From Canibacter zhuwentaonis (lineage in GTDB: Bacteria; Actinomycetota; Actinomycetes; Actinomycetales; Microbacteriaceae), in assembly GCF_018531125.1 (NCBI RefSeq), contig NZ_JAHDSY010000001.1: DNA of 64,000 bases. One strand, given 5' to 3'. A program made the position numbers and the translations under genes. This document shows positions 34,921 through 44,287 of the stretch, one piece after another. The notes beneath the pieces were generated by a model. The model was not told the origin of the DNA and made no database searches. It was given only the letters and a program-made list of their open reading frames with translations. The first letter of the stretch is position 1; each line of letters opens with the position of its first letter.

Positions 34921-36125
34921 CTAGAGGGCGGCAGTTTCGTTTCCTGTCCATATGAGTTGCTGGCTGTTTTTATCGTAAATATAGTCTGTGATATCACCGC
35001 TGTTTATCATCTTGATTGCCTGGTCAATAACAGACAGGGGCACGGTAAACCATTCTGAAGGGTTGTGCTGCGAACGATCATAATTGGTCTGGGTTAAGTC
35101 GAGCCTCGCGTCCGCGAATACGCGGTGAATAAGGCGTTCGAGGGCTGCGGGGCGAATGTTGCAGACAGTGTAGTCGGCGATAATTTCCACGGGTGCCATT
35201 AGAAAGGTGGGGTCGTGTTTCGCGTTTGCGATACGTTGTGCAACCGTGCCGGCGGAGAAGCCGATTTTGTACAGGTTTTTTTTAATCCTTTGATTTCTGG
35301 GTCTTTACTGAGTGATTTAAGCACGTAAATGTGACCGGTTGCCACGTCATTATCATCGAGTTTAGGTGTTTCTATAAGGTGGCTGGCCGGAATGATTGCT
35401 CGTCCGTTTTTTTCTCCCATGCGGATTGCCAGGGATGTTTTGTACATGGCGGATTCGATGCCGTTTTCAAAGATAACCCGTAGACGTTGTTTACGGCGGT
35501 TTTCACCCCCTACGTGTTTATACTCAACATCGCCGATTCTAGCAACGAAGAGCATAATTCCACCGAGAATAAAAAAGCGACCCGGTTTGATGGTAGAGAG
35601 TCCTCCGAAGGGAACGATGATGGCCTCACCGGCAGCTAGTTCAGTGTGCTTGTTTTTGAAGAGGTGTTCGAAATTTTCAAAATCCTCAGCTTTCATGCGC
35701 ACGGCAACATCGTCAGGGTTACGTTTAACTTTTGGCAGGGAAGAAAGATCGAAGATGCCTGGGTCGTCGCTGTATAGTAAGTCAAGATCGTCCGAGTCAA
35801 TCGCTTCGTTAATGTCAGTTGGAGCATCGGGCAGGGATAGCAGATCGAATTCGTCTAAGTGTGCCACCGCTTCGGCTTTGGCATCATCTGAACGAAATCC
35901 ATCCAACCGGGCTCCCAGTTTCCGTTCTCTCACATCCCGTGTTTCAGAGCTTGGACCTCTGCCATAGTCGCGGTAAAATTCGCAGATTTCTATAAAGGCT
36001 TGTTCTAAACGCGCCGTTGCGGTAATTGGCTGCGGCTTTTCCTCCTCGTCTAGTAGCCCTTCAGTGTCAGCTTCGATGATTTCATCGAGCATTTTGTAGA
36101 GGTTATTGCTGCTTTCTGCGTTCAT
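34921..36125 (-). pseudogene. GIY-YIG (T5orf172-like) nuclease protein, frameshifted
   Basis: Two minus frames form one protein of about 400 residues. Residues 1-300 (from 36125) are an acidic N-terminal region and a middle domain; the GIY-YIG domain begins GHIYVLKSLSKDPEIKGLKK. There an eight-T run in plus orientation (35276-35283) is one base off. The other frame continues NLYKIGFSAGTVAQRIANAK then HDPTFLMAPVEIIADY, and ends at 34921. Ten nucleotides per nine expected cannot be told from sequencing error here. The start overlaps the helicase stop by four bases. It is the nuclease of a methyltransferase-helicase-nuclease triad. Confidence 0.75.
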
Positions 36126-38122
36126 TGCTCAACCTCAGGATCCTCTTGTTTCGAGATAGCTTGTTGTTGCAGGTTTTTCTCTCGCTTTAGCTTTTGCAGC
36201 ACGAGCAGCGCTTCTGCGTAGTGTCGTTCGGTAGGGTTTTCTGAACGGCGATCCGGTCGTTTACCAGCGTGGGTTTTTACCCAGAGCTTAATTTTGGGGT
36301 ATAAAGCCAGCGCGTCATCGGGTGTTATTTCAATTCGAGTGGCGGCGATACTGTCTGCGATCAGTCGCAGCACATTAGGAGTTACTGATTTTGAGAGAAC
36401 TTCAAAGGCGCGTTGGAAAGGGTTTACACTGTCAATGAGGTTGATGTGGATATCATCAATATTGACAAATTTTTCTCCCATGCGTACAAACCGTTTATCG
36501 CCAACTTCACGCACTTCTCCGTTCTTAATTACCGAGTCTACCACAACATGCTGACGGACTTCTTCAATCTCTGCCTCGCTTAAATCTGGGTAGCGGTTAC
36601 GAATGATTTTAGGGATGAGAATTTTATTGATTGCTTCCGCATCTAGGTTACCAGCAGCGGCGCGTATAAACGTGTCATCTTGCAGGATGTTTGCTTTGAG
36701 GTCGTTAAGATCAGAGGTTTTGATTTGGCGAACACGGTCGGTTGAGGGCTCTTTGAAACCTCGAATCCGCAGCGTACCGGGCTCGTTTTCATCGTCGCCG
36801 TTGTGTTTGGTTTTAAACTCGAAGTTTTGGGCGAGCACCTGTTCCATGAGCAGGGATGCGGTGATGGCTTTGAGCATATTGTTAACCGTCACCGTCGTCT
36901 CGGCTTGTGACGCGTCAGGCTCAGCGAGCAGGTTAGTGAATTGGGCGCGGGGTTTATCTTCACAGTCGCGCGTGACCCGTCCGATGATTTGGATGATTTC
37001 GGTTAGGGATGCCCGGTATCCTACTGTGAGCGCGTGTTCAGCATAGGGCCAGTCGAAGCCCTCTTTTGCCATGCCCAAGGCAATAATTATGTCGATACCG
37101 CCACGTTCTTTTGCTGCAACGGTAGACAAATAGCTAAGTGTTCGGGCGCGAGCAGTCAGGTTAGAATCATCGACCAGGTCAGCAACCCGTAGAATCCGCC
37201 CGTTATCGTGGCGGCGCACTTCAATAATTCCTGTTGCCGGGTTGGTGCGTTCCACGTTGCCGATAACGTCGAGGATGCGATTGACTTCTTCCACTTTATC
37301 TTTTGTGGATTCGCCCGAGTTCACACTGGGAATGTGGATAATGGTTTTCTTATCCAAGTCCAAGACTTCACCGATGGCTTCGGTGTAGCGTCCCCGGTAG
37401 AAGTGGTGGCCGATGCCTAGCGTTTTGAGATAGCGATATCCGTTGAGCTGGTCGTAGTAGTTAAAGGTTACGGGAGTGAATTTGGCTTCGTCCGCGGGTG
37501 CGAGCACCGGCACGGAGTCGCCCCTGAAATACGAGCCGGTCATGGCTACGATGTGAGCATCAGAGCCGACCATAATGTCGTGTAATAAAACCCCTAAACG
37601 GCTAGCTTCTAGATCAGCAGAAACGTGATGGAATTCATCAATTGCTAGCACGATGCCGTTGAATGCTTCGGGCGCTAATTTTTCGAACGCAAAACGCAGA
37701 GTAGCGTGTGTGCAAATTAAAATAGAATCGCGACCGTTTAGGAAGCTTACAAAGGCGTTAACTTTGGATTGCGAAGAACCGGGCGTGCACAGGTTGTTTT
37801 TATCTGGTACTTCCCAATCTGCGAAAAACCCGCTCTTTTTGAGGTTTGTGGACGCGAAGGAGGCGCCGATAGAACGCTCGGACACCGTAACAATAACTTT
37901 TTTACGATTCTGGTTGTAGAGCTTGTCGAGCCCTATAAACATTAGGGCACGTGATTTACCAGAAGCCGGCGGAGCTTTGACCAGGAGGTATTTGTGCTTT
38001 CGCTGCTCCCACACACGCCGCTGGATCTCACGCATACCTAAGGCGTCAGTGTTTACAGAAGTGCCATTTTGAGCGTATGTCACATCGACAATATTCTTAA
38101 ACTCTTCAAGTTTTGGGTTCAT
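36122..38122 (-). CDS. superfamily 2 DNA helicase of a restriction-type triad
   Basis: This 666-residue DEAD-like helicase has motif I KAPPASGKSRALM, motif II LAIDEFHHVSADLE (DEFH), motif III MTGSYFRG, and a second RecA domain with GMAKEGFDWPYAEHA and IIQIIGRVTRDCEDKPRA (motif VI). It is intact. It starts inside the end of the methyltransferase gene (17-base overlap) and overlaps the GIY-YIG gene, so all three were an operon. B. subtilis YeeA-YeeB-YeeC has the same three-part layout, from memory. Confidence 0.85.
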   Translation of the reverse strand: MNPKLEEFKNIVDVTYAQNGTSVNTDALGMREIQRRVWEQRKHKYLLVKAPPASGKSRALMFIGLDKLYNQNRKKVIVTVSERSIGASFASTNLKKSGFFADWEVPDKNNLCTPGSSQSKVNAFVSFLNGRDSILICTHATLRFAFEKLAPEAFNGIVLAIDEFHHVSADLEASRLGVLLHDIMVGSDAHIVAMTGSYFRGDSVPVLAPADEAKFTPVTFNYYDQLNGYRYLKTLGIGHHFYRGRYTEAIGEVLDLDKKTIIHIPSVNSGESTKDKVEEVNRILDVIGNVERTNPATGIIEVRRHDNGRILRVADLVDDSNLTARARTLSYLSTVAAKERGGIDIIIALGMAKEGFDWPYAEHALTVGYRASLTEIIQIIGRVTRDCEDKPRAQFTNLLAEPDASQAETTVTVNNMLKAITASLLMEQVLAQNFEFKTKHNGDDENEPGTLRIRGFKEPSTDRVRQIKTSDLNDLKANILQDDTFIRAAAGNLDAEAINKILIPKIIRNRYPDLSEAEIEEVRQHVVVDSVIKNGEVREVGDKRFVRMGEKFVNIDDIHINLIDSVNPFQRAFEVLSKSVTPNVLRLIADSIAATRIEITPDDALALYPKIKLWVKTHAGKRPDRRSENPTERHYAEALLVLQKLKREKNLQQQAISKQEDPEVEQ

Positions 38123-39819
38123 GTTTGTGTCTTTTCACTATAACGGGGTTTCTCACGGTTTTCACGGCTTTTAACCGGGCTTGTTCTTGCGCAATCGTTT
38201 GTTCATACATGTTAAACAACAGGCTAAGCCGCTTTTCATCTGATTTAAACGGTTTTTGACTGTAAATTTGATCTACCGCAACATCAATAGCGGTGTGAGC
38301 CTTTTTTAAATCTACGGGCATTTTATCGGGATCATAAAGCTCAGCCAGTGTGCGCTCGCAGTGATATTCGCGCACGTCTAACGCTCGAAAAGCCAAATCT
38401 GTAAGTTCCTGTTTAACCCGCTCGCTGAGAGGGGGAATCGGGAAATTATTGTAGACGATGGTGTTTGAGTATCTAAAGCCGGTTCCAAGCCTGCCGCAGG
38501 TTCGCGCCGTCCAAACCGTGTGCATTCGCGAGGTTAGCACGGCAAACAGCCACGACTCCGCATTGTAAATTGCAAAAGCGCTGTCGGAGATAACCGTATC
38601 AGGGCCGAGAAAACCAATTGGAATATATTCCCGCCGTTCCGATGAAACACGAGGTACAATAATTGCGTTGCCGATTCGTTGCTCGCGAAAACGCCACGGA
38701 GTCTCGGCATTTTTGCGAGTTCCCGCGTCACTGCTATTAAGCCGCATTTCGCGGGTTTTGTTAGTGCGATTAACAATAAAAGGTATTTTCAAAGCTTCAT
38801 CAAGCGTTGCATCTGTTATCCAGAGACAATAACGCGCTTTGCCGTTGATAAACTCTTCGCTTCCAACAATGCGCTTAATAAAACGCTGAATTTGAGGTTC
38901 TATCTCTACAATGTTTCGGTATTCGTTTGCGCTAAGCAAAAGATTACCGCCATCGGTTGGTTGAGAGCCTTTTACCATAGTGGGTAATTCTGAAGATAAA
39001 GGACTTTTTCTAAAAGAAATAATAAGATTTTTACCGTTGGTAAGGTACGGGTTAATGTTAGAAACTTCTTGACGCACCCCCTCAACGAAAAGATATTTCA
39101 CCGAGTTTTCTTTATTGCGTAAGCTAATTACGACTACAACAACGCCCGCGTTATACTTTGCGTTATTCTCCCACTTAAAAGAGGTGTAAGCGTAACCGAT
39201 TTCAAGCCCCATTTCGAAAATCATGGGAAACATAAGACCCACGTGCTCACCCTGGGCTACCGAATTAGTGCTTACAAAAGCCAGTTGAGACTGTGTTCCT
39301 CGAATATAATCAGCGCCTTTAATAAACCACAGGGCAATGTAATCCAATTTTTTAGAGTTAAGGACGGATTTTAAAAACGGAGGTAAAGTCTGTTTTTTGT
39401 GCCGTCGATTGCATTGCGCTTCCAATATAAGGCGGGTTACCGATAAGGTAGATTTCATCAACGCCGTTATTAGGGCAGACCTCGTGCCAGTTAATTCGTG
39501 CCGCGTTACCGGTGCAAATATGTCCGGCTTCTTTTAAAGGGATTAACGGGATTGAAACCCCGAATTTCTCTTTAAACTCTCGATTCATTTGGTGCTTAGC
39601 AATCCACAATGACAAGATCGCCACTTCAGCAGCGAAATCATCAATCTCAATCCCAAAAAAGTTTTCAATACTAATTCTAGAATCAGTAAACAGGGTCGCG
39701 TAAACCGGGCTTAAATCCGTGAGACGCTCAAGAATGGAATGCTCGAGTTTGCGTAACTCCTTATAAGCAATAACCAGAAAATTTCCAGATCCGCAAGCGG
39801 GATCGCAGAACGTTGTCAT
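38106..39819 (-). pseudogene. MmeI-like class I DNA methyltransferase, 5'-truncated and frameshifted
   Basis: The frame from 39819 reads CDPACGSGNFLVIAYKELR (SAM motif I) and LIGNPPYIGSA (motif IV, adenine-N6 type), then is lost near 39370-39378 in a T5A4 run. The other frame takes over with KSVLNSKKLDYIALWFIKGA and continues to 38106 through a TRD-like region (ETPWRFREQRI) and the C-terminal LAELYDPDKMPVDLKKAH typical of MmeI/YeeA proteins. The usual N-terminal half of several hundred residues is missing: motif I lies 4 residues after the first Met and upstream DNA is unrelated. It is therefore doubly broken, while the helicase downstream stays open. Confidence 0.78.
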
Positions 39820-40399
39820 TTGGATACAACCAGGCTGGTTGGTTGTTTTGCCTGACCACCCAGGTTTTCCCTTGCTATCGGGCGAAAGTGACTATCCAGA
39901 GTTGTCTGGAAGGGCTCTTCGTGCCTAGCGTGGAGAGCCTATCGAGAGGGGCAATAGTGGGTGCGCGGGAATAGCGACATTCGCTCTGCCGAGATAGGGT
40001 ATGTGCTCCGTGGTTAGGGAAGTGTTTCGGGGTGCCCCTCGATACATGGGTTCTTAAATAGTCGCCCTTACTCGGCGCGATCCTTCCTTCAGTTGCTAAT
40101 CGTTTAGGGATTGATATCTAGGCGCCTTTTCATCGCAGTTTTTCCTGAAGTACAACAGGATTAACTATTGGTTTCCTATACTCTATCCACATAAAAACTA
40201 GAATGAGGAATACGCAAAGGCTTCCTGTGCGTTCGCGAACTCAAACTTTGCGAACTGCAAGACTAAGGGGTATACTGATTGCGTGAATTCCAGCAATGCG
40301 ATCGCCGTTATTGGTCCAGAACTCCCTGTTATCGGTGAACGTACTGCCTGTCACGCTCAAGATGCGCGAAAGTCGTCTTTACAAGGAAGGAATGAGGGT
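39820..40399. other. 580-base junction region without a recognisable gene
   Basis: This lies between the truncated methyltransferase (minus) and the HTH gene (plus). No frame looks coding. AACCA and TGGTT form a short dyad near 39830-39844. The last 130 bases are AT-richer and should hold the promoter of the restriction-modification operon (TATACTGATTGCG near 40270). It may be a deletion or insertion scar. Confidence 0.5.
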
Positions 40400-40645
40400 G
40401 TGCATCTAACTTATAACCCTCTATGGAAGTTACTCATAGATCGGGGCATGAACAAAGAGGACCTGCGCGAACTTACCGGATTAAGCGCCTCGACTATCGC
40501 GAAACTCGGTAAGGGTGAAACTGTGCGCACAGATGTCCTCCTCAGGATATGCGAGGCCCTCAATTGCGATTTGGTCGATATTGCAAAATGCGAAACTTAT
40601 GACAAGGTGACGAGTGCTAGCGAAAGAACGAAAACAGATGGGTGA
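40400..40645 (+). CDS. small XRE-type helix-turn-helix regulator of the R-M operon
   Basis: GTG 40400, after AAGGAATGAGGG, gives 81 residues. It reads VHLTYNPLWKLLIDRGMNKE, then DLRELTGLSASTIAKLGKGE and a second recognition-like stretch LLRICEALNCDLVDIAKCE, the common pattern of short Cro/C.-protein-like regulators. The frame is open to 40283, but the upstream residues show no family match. It overlaps the first methyltransferase by eight bases, so it probably controls the order of expression of methylases and nuclease. Confidence 0.85.
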   Translation: MHLTYNPLWKLLIDRGMNKEDLRELTGLSASTIAKLGKGETVRTDVLLRICEALNCDLVDIAKCETYDKVTSASERTKTDG

Positions 40646-41564
40646 ACTACAGGTAGTTGACCTGTTTAGCGGGTGCGGTGGATTGAGTCTAGGGTTTCAA
40701 AATGCCGGATTCAATGTCATTGCAGCGTTCGATAACTGGCGACCCGCGATAGAAGTGTACAAGTTGAATTTTGAGCACCCAATTATCGAACAGGACCTGA
40801 ATGATGTGGAAGAAGCGGTCACCAAAATTGTAGGTTTCGAGCCTGACATTATTGTGGGGGGGGCACCATGTCAGGACTTCTCAACTGCTGGGCATCAGGA
40901 CGAAAGCAAAGGGCGTGCTGTGCTCTCTGTGCGGTTCGCTGAGGCGGTGGTCGCCGTTCGACCAAAGTACTTTGTCATGGAAAATGTCGCAACGATAAGG
41001 AACACCGAATCTTTTGCGGCAGTAATTAAATTGCTTTCACGCGCGGGTTATGGGTTAACACAGCGCGTGCTAGATGCATCCTACTGTGGTGTCCCTCAAA
41101 GGCGAAAGCGCATGTTCCTGATCGGTGCACAGGATGCACAAGATGGTTTCCTAGAATCATATCTGGATGCAGCTATGTCGCCTGTTCCTATGAGCATCCG
41201 CGATTATCTTGGCGACTCTCTTGGAATTGACCACTATTTCCGAGTGCCAACAAACTACAGTCGGCGTGCCGTCTTCAGCATCGATGAACCTTCTATGACC
41301 ATCAGAGCCGTAGACCGCCCAATCCCCTCAGGATATAAGGGAAACCCAAACGACTCTGCTCCCGTCTCTGAAGTTCGAGGCCTTACCCCGAGAGAGAGAA
41401 GTTTGATTCAGACCTTCCCGGAAACCTTCAACTTTGTTGGCAGCAAGGGCGACATCAACGCAATGGTCGGGAACGCAGTGCCGGTGAATCTTGCTTCCTT
41501 CGTAGCGCGGGCACTGGGTCGCTATATATCTGATGAGGAAACCGATGAAACTACGAGCAGTTGA
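40638..41564 (+). CDS. DNA (cytosine-5-)-methyltransferase 1, LlaJI type
   Basis: This 308-residue 5mC methyltransferase has motif I VVDLFSGCGGLSLGFQNAGF, motif IV GGAPCQDFSTAG with the catalytic Cys, motif VI MENVATI, motif VIII GVPQRRKRMFLIG, and a target region including RAVFSIDEPSMTIRAVDRPI. Motif IX/X is IQTFPETFNFVG then GNAVPVNLA. ATG 40638 is preferred since it begins directly before the fold. It overlaps the second methyltransferase. Two methylases in tandem fit an asymmetric target needing one enzyme per strand. Confidence 0.93.
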   Translation: MGELQVVDLFSGCGGLSLGFQNAGFNVIAAFDNWRPAIEVYKLNFEHPIIEQDLNDVEEAVTKIVGFEPDIIVGGAPCQDFSTAGHQDESKGRAVLSVRFAEAVVAVRPKYFVMENVATIRNTESFAAVIKLLSRAGYGLTQRVLDASYCGVPQRRKRMFLIGAQDAQDGFLESYLDAAMSPVPMSIRDYLGDSLGIDHYFRVPTNYSRRAVFSIDEPSMTIRAVDRPIPSGYKGNPNDSAPVSEVRGLTPRERSLIQTFPETFNFVGSKGDINAMVGNAVPVNLASFVARALGRYISDEETDETTSS

Positions 41565-42444
41565 TCTCTTCTCGGGATGCGGAGGAATGTCGCTCGGCTT
41601 CAACCAGGCAGGCATAGATATTGTGGCCGCATATGATAACTGGGAGCCTGCGCTGAGTATTTATTCGTCTAACTTCGCTCATCATGCGTATCGAAAAGAC
41701 CTCAACGACCCCGATGCCCCAGATGTCATCAGGAGTCATATGCCTGATGTGCTGATTGGTGGACCGCCGTGTCAAGATTATTCAATCGCAGGTAAGCAGC
41801 GCCCAGGTGCACGTGCAAACCTTACTATCAGGTTCGGCGAAATCGTAGCTCTTGTCCAGCCACAATGGGTCGTGTTCGAGAATGTGTACACCGTTCAGCG
41901 ATACCACACGCTCGACTTACTCAAAGAAATTCTGTCCCGCGCAGGCTATGGCCTGTCTGCTGCCGTATTAGATGCTAGTTATTGCGGTGTACCACAGAAG
42001 CGAAAGCGCTACTTCTTGGTCGGTAAATTGGGTGAAGTAGATGGATTCTTTGATGCTTGGTTTAACCGAGGACAAAGTGATCACCCAGTGACAGTGCGTG
42101 ACTATGTTGGAGAGTCGTTCAATACAGATTACTACTATATGCACCCGCGCAGTTATAACCGTCGTGCCGTGTTTTCGATGGATGAGCCAGCCGCAACCAT
42201 TCGAGGTATAAATCGTCCCATTCCATCAACATATAAAAAGCATCCTGGTGACCCTGTGGATATAGATGACGGCGTACGTGCATTAACTACTCGTGAACGC
42301 GCAACTATCCAAACATTCCCAGCGAGTTTCAAATTACTCGGACCCAAAACTGACGTTGAACTGGCTATCGGCAACGCTGTGCCGCCAGCTCTCGCACGCT
42401 TCCTCGCACACAATATGATCGCATACGAGACGGATAGGCGGTAA
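41545..42444 (+). CDS. DNA (cytosine-5-)-methyltransferase 2, LlaJI type
   Basis: This 299-residue paralogue has AVDLFSGCGGMSLGFNQAG, GGPPCQDYSIAG, FENVYTVQ, GVPQKRKRYFLVG and IQTFPASFKLLG, then GNAVPPALARF. It shares with methylase 1 the target-region block RRAVFSMDEPAATIR and RPIPSTYK, so the pair probably arose by duplication and recognises related half-targets. Its ATG 41545 lies 20 bases before the end of the first methylase gene. The next gene starts five bases after its stop. Confidence 0.93.
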   Translation: MKLRAVDLFSGCGGMSLGFNQAGIDIVAAYDNWEPALSIYSSNFAHHAYRKDLNDPDAPDVIRSHMPDVLIGGPPCQDYSIAGKQRPGARANLTIRFGEIVALVQPQWVVFENVYTVQRYHTLDLLKEILSRAGYGLSAAVLDASYCGVPQKRKRYFLVGKLGEVDGFFDAWFNRGQSDHPVTVRDYVGESFNTDYYYMHPRSYNRRAVFSMDEPAATIRGINRPIPSTYKKHPGDPVDIDDGVRALTTRERATIQTFPASFKLLGPKTDVELAIGNAVPPALARFLAHNMIAYETDRR

Positions 42445-42448
42445 AGTT

Positions 42449-44272
42449 ATGAGTTTCTTGCTGGAACTTGCAGAACGCGGCAGTTATTCACCACCAAACG
42501 CGGAGTTCTACTTTACTTACAACCATAATTCTGGTGGAGGTCAGGCATTCCTTGGCGGACGCCCTCATGGTCGCGACGGCCATCCGACCGATCTAAAAGC
42601 CTTGGACGGTATGTTGGCGGAGTTTGCCTTTCGAAGCCAAGAGGGTGATGAGAATGAACAGCTAGTTCGATTGGGATGTGATGACACGCGTTACCGCATT
42701 AAACCACGCGGTAGCAACTCCACCCAGATGAAGCTTGAAGTCCAAGACAAGCGAAACCCAAGCGTAGCATTGGCGGCTTTTCTTTTACTACCGACGCCGT
42801 GCGGTGCTCGTAAGAGCAAATACCCAGAAACGCACACACCAATTAGCGAAGATAATTTTTGGGTTCAGCGTGTTGAAATTCGTGCGACATACCCAGACGC
42901 AACTTCTGACAGTGTCCTTTTTGATGTGCGTGACATCTTGCTTAGTTCCGGCGTTCAGGTTAAGGGATCTATTGACACCATTCGCAATTTCCGTCTCGAC
43001 TATGAAGCGCGAATCAGTTTCGTGCTAAATTATGCGGACCGAGAAGATGCCGACCCTACAATCTCTCGACTTCTGGCTCCTTTCGCTTCTTGGTATCGAG
43101 GTGAGCGGGAATTTGATTTTGATGATGCAGTTAGCTCTAGGGACCATCTGGTTAGTTACCTTGTTACCAAATATTCGACACAGTTCACAGGCATCGAAGA
43201 CCCCTTAGCCGGGGTAATGCGCACTGTCCATGATTCACATGAGACTGAGTTATGTGCACAACCGCTCGTCCATCATCCTGATCGAACATTTGACTATCCT
43301 ATGAATCTAGTTTCCTTTGGAGCCCCTGGCACTGGCAAGAGTTTTGGGCTCGAAACTAGACTAAAATCGTTCTTAAATGATGGGGGTACAGCCGAACGTG
43401 TAACTTTCTACGCAGACTACACTTACGGGCAGTTTGTTGGAACGTATAAGCCGGTCGTGCAACAGGGCGATCATGGGCGGGACACAGTTACGTACGGTTT
43501 CGTTCCAGGTCCTTTTCTTCGCGTTCTCATGCGTGCGTTGCAATCGCAACGGTCCGGTGATGGGAAGCACCATTTGCTGGTCATTGAAGAGTTGAATCGT
43601 GCCATGCCTAGCAGCGTTTTTGGAGATATGTTTCAACTTCTTGATCGCGATATAAGCGGAAAGAGCCAGTATTCAGTGTCAACTTCTCATGACCTTCGCC
43701 GCTTCTTAGCTCATGAATTGCAGTGTAGCGAATTAGAAGCTTCCTCTATATCTCTCCCTGGTAACATGCATATCTGGGCAACGATGAACAGTGCCGATCA
43801 AGGCGTATTTCCGATTGACACCGCATTTAAGAGGCGTTGGGATTTTGAATACGTAGGTATCGACACTAATGAAGAATTGATCGCTTACGTCGAAGTCAAT
43901 ATGGGTGCAGATGAGTATGCCCAAACAGTAAACTGGAATGCGCTTCGTAAAGCTATCAATAACTTTCTTTCACACCAAGGTGTAAACGAAGATAGGCTAA
44001 TGGGCCCCTTCTTTTTGCCGATTAGCGTAATGCCTGGAAGCGGCGATGACCCGACGGCGGAAGAGCGCTTTCTTGATCAGTTCGAACAAAAGGTGCTCAT
44101 GTATTTATTTGAAGATGCCGGGCGGCAGTGCCGATCAATGTTATTCCCCCATGGTGATTCTGCGTTGCGCTATTCCTCCTTGTGTACAGCGTTTCGCAAA
44201 CAAGGAATTTCAATATTCCATCATGATATCGTGGCTGAAGTTGGCATCGACGGTACCAACGTAGTCTCATAA
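42449..44272 (+). CDS. McrB-like AAA+ NTPase, LlaJI R1-type restriction subunit
   Basis: The 607-residue motor subunit has an N-terminal 280 residues probably for DNA recognition (no family seen: PPNAEFYFTYNHNSGGGQAF). Then comes an AAA+ domain with Walker A SFGAPGTGKSFG near 290-299, the McrB-like VIEELNRAMPSSVFGDMFQL (Walker B, about 380-398), sensor region ATMNSADQGVFPIDTAFKRR near 445-463. McrB relatives use GTP and drive translocation for a partner nuclease. The position after two methylases and before a PD-(D/E)XK gene matches the LlaJI operon (M1-M2-R1-R2). Confidence 0.88.
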   Translation: MSFLLELAERGSYSPPNAEFYFTYNHNSGGGQAFLGGRPHGRDGHPTDLKALDGMLAEFAFRSQEGDENEQLVRLGCDDTRYRIKPRGSNSTQMKLEVQDKRNPSVALAAFLLLPTPCGARKSKYPETHTPISEDNFWVQRVEIRATYPDATSDSVLFDVRDILLSSGVQVKGSIDTIRNFRLDYEARISFVLNYADREDADPTISRLLAPFASWYRGEREFDFDDAVSSRDHLVSYLVTKYSTQFTGIEDPLAGVMRTVHDSHETELCAQPLVHHPDRTFDYPMNLVSFGAPGTGKSFGLETRLKSFLNDGGTAERVTFYADYTYGQFVGTYKPVVQQGDHGRDTVTYGFVPGPFLRVLMRALQSQRSGDGKHHLLVIEELNRAMPSSVFGDMFQLLDRDISGKSQYSVSTSHDLRRFLAHELQCSELEASSISLPGNMHIWATMNSADQGVFPIDTAFKRRWDFEYVGIDTNEELIAYVEVNMGADEYAQTVNWNALRKAINNFLSHQGVNEDRLMGPFFLPISVMPGSGDDPTAEERFLDQFEQKVLMYLFEDAGRQCRSMLFPHGDSALRYSSLCTAFRKQGISIFHHDIVAEVGIDGTNVVS

Positions 44273-44287
44273 GCGATTGTATGTTCA

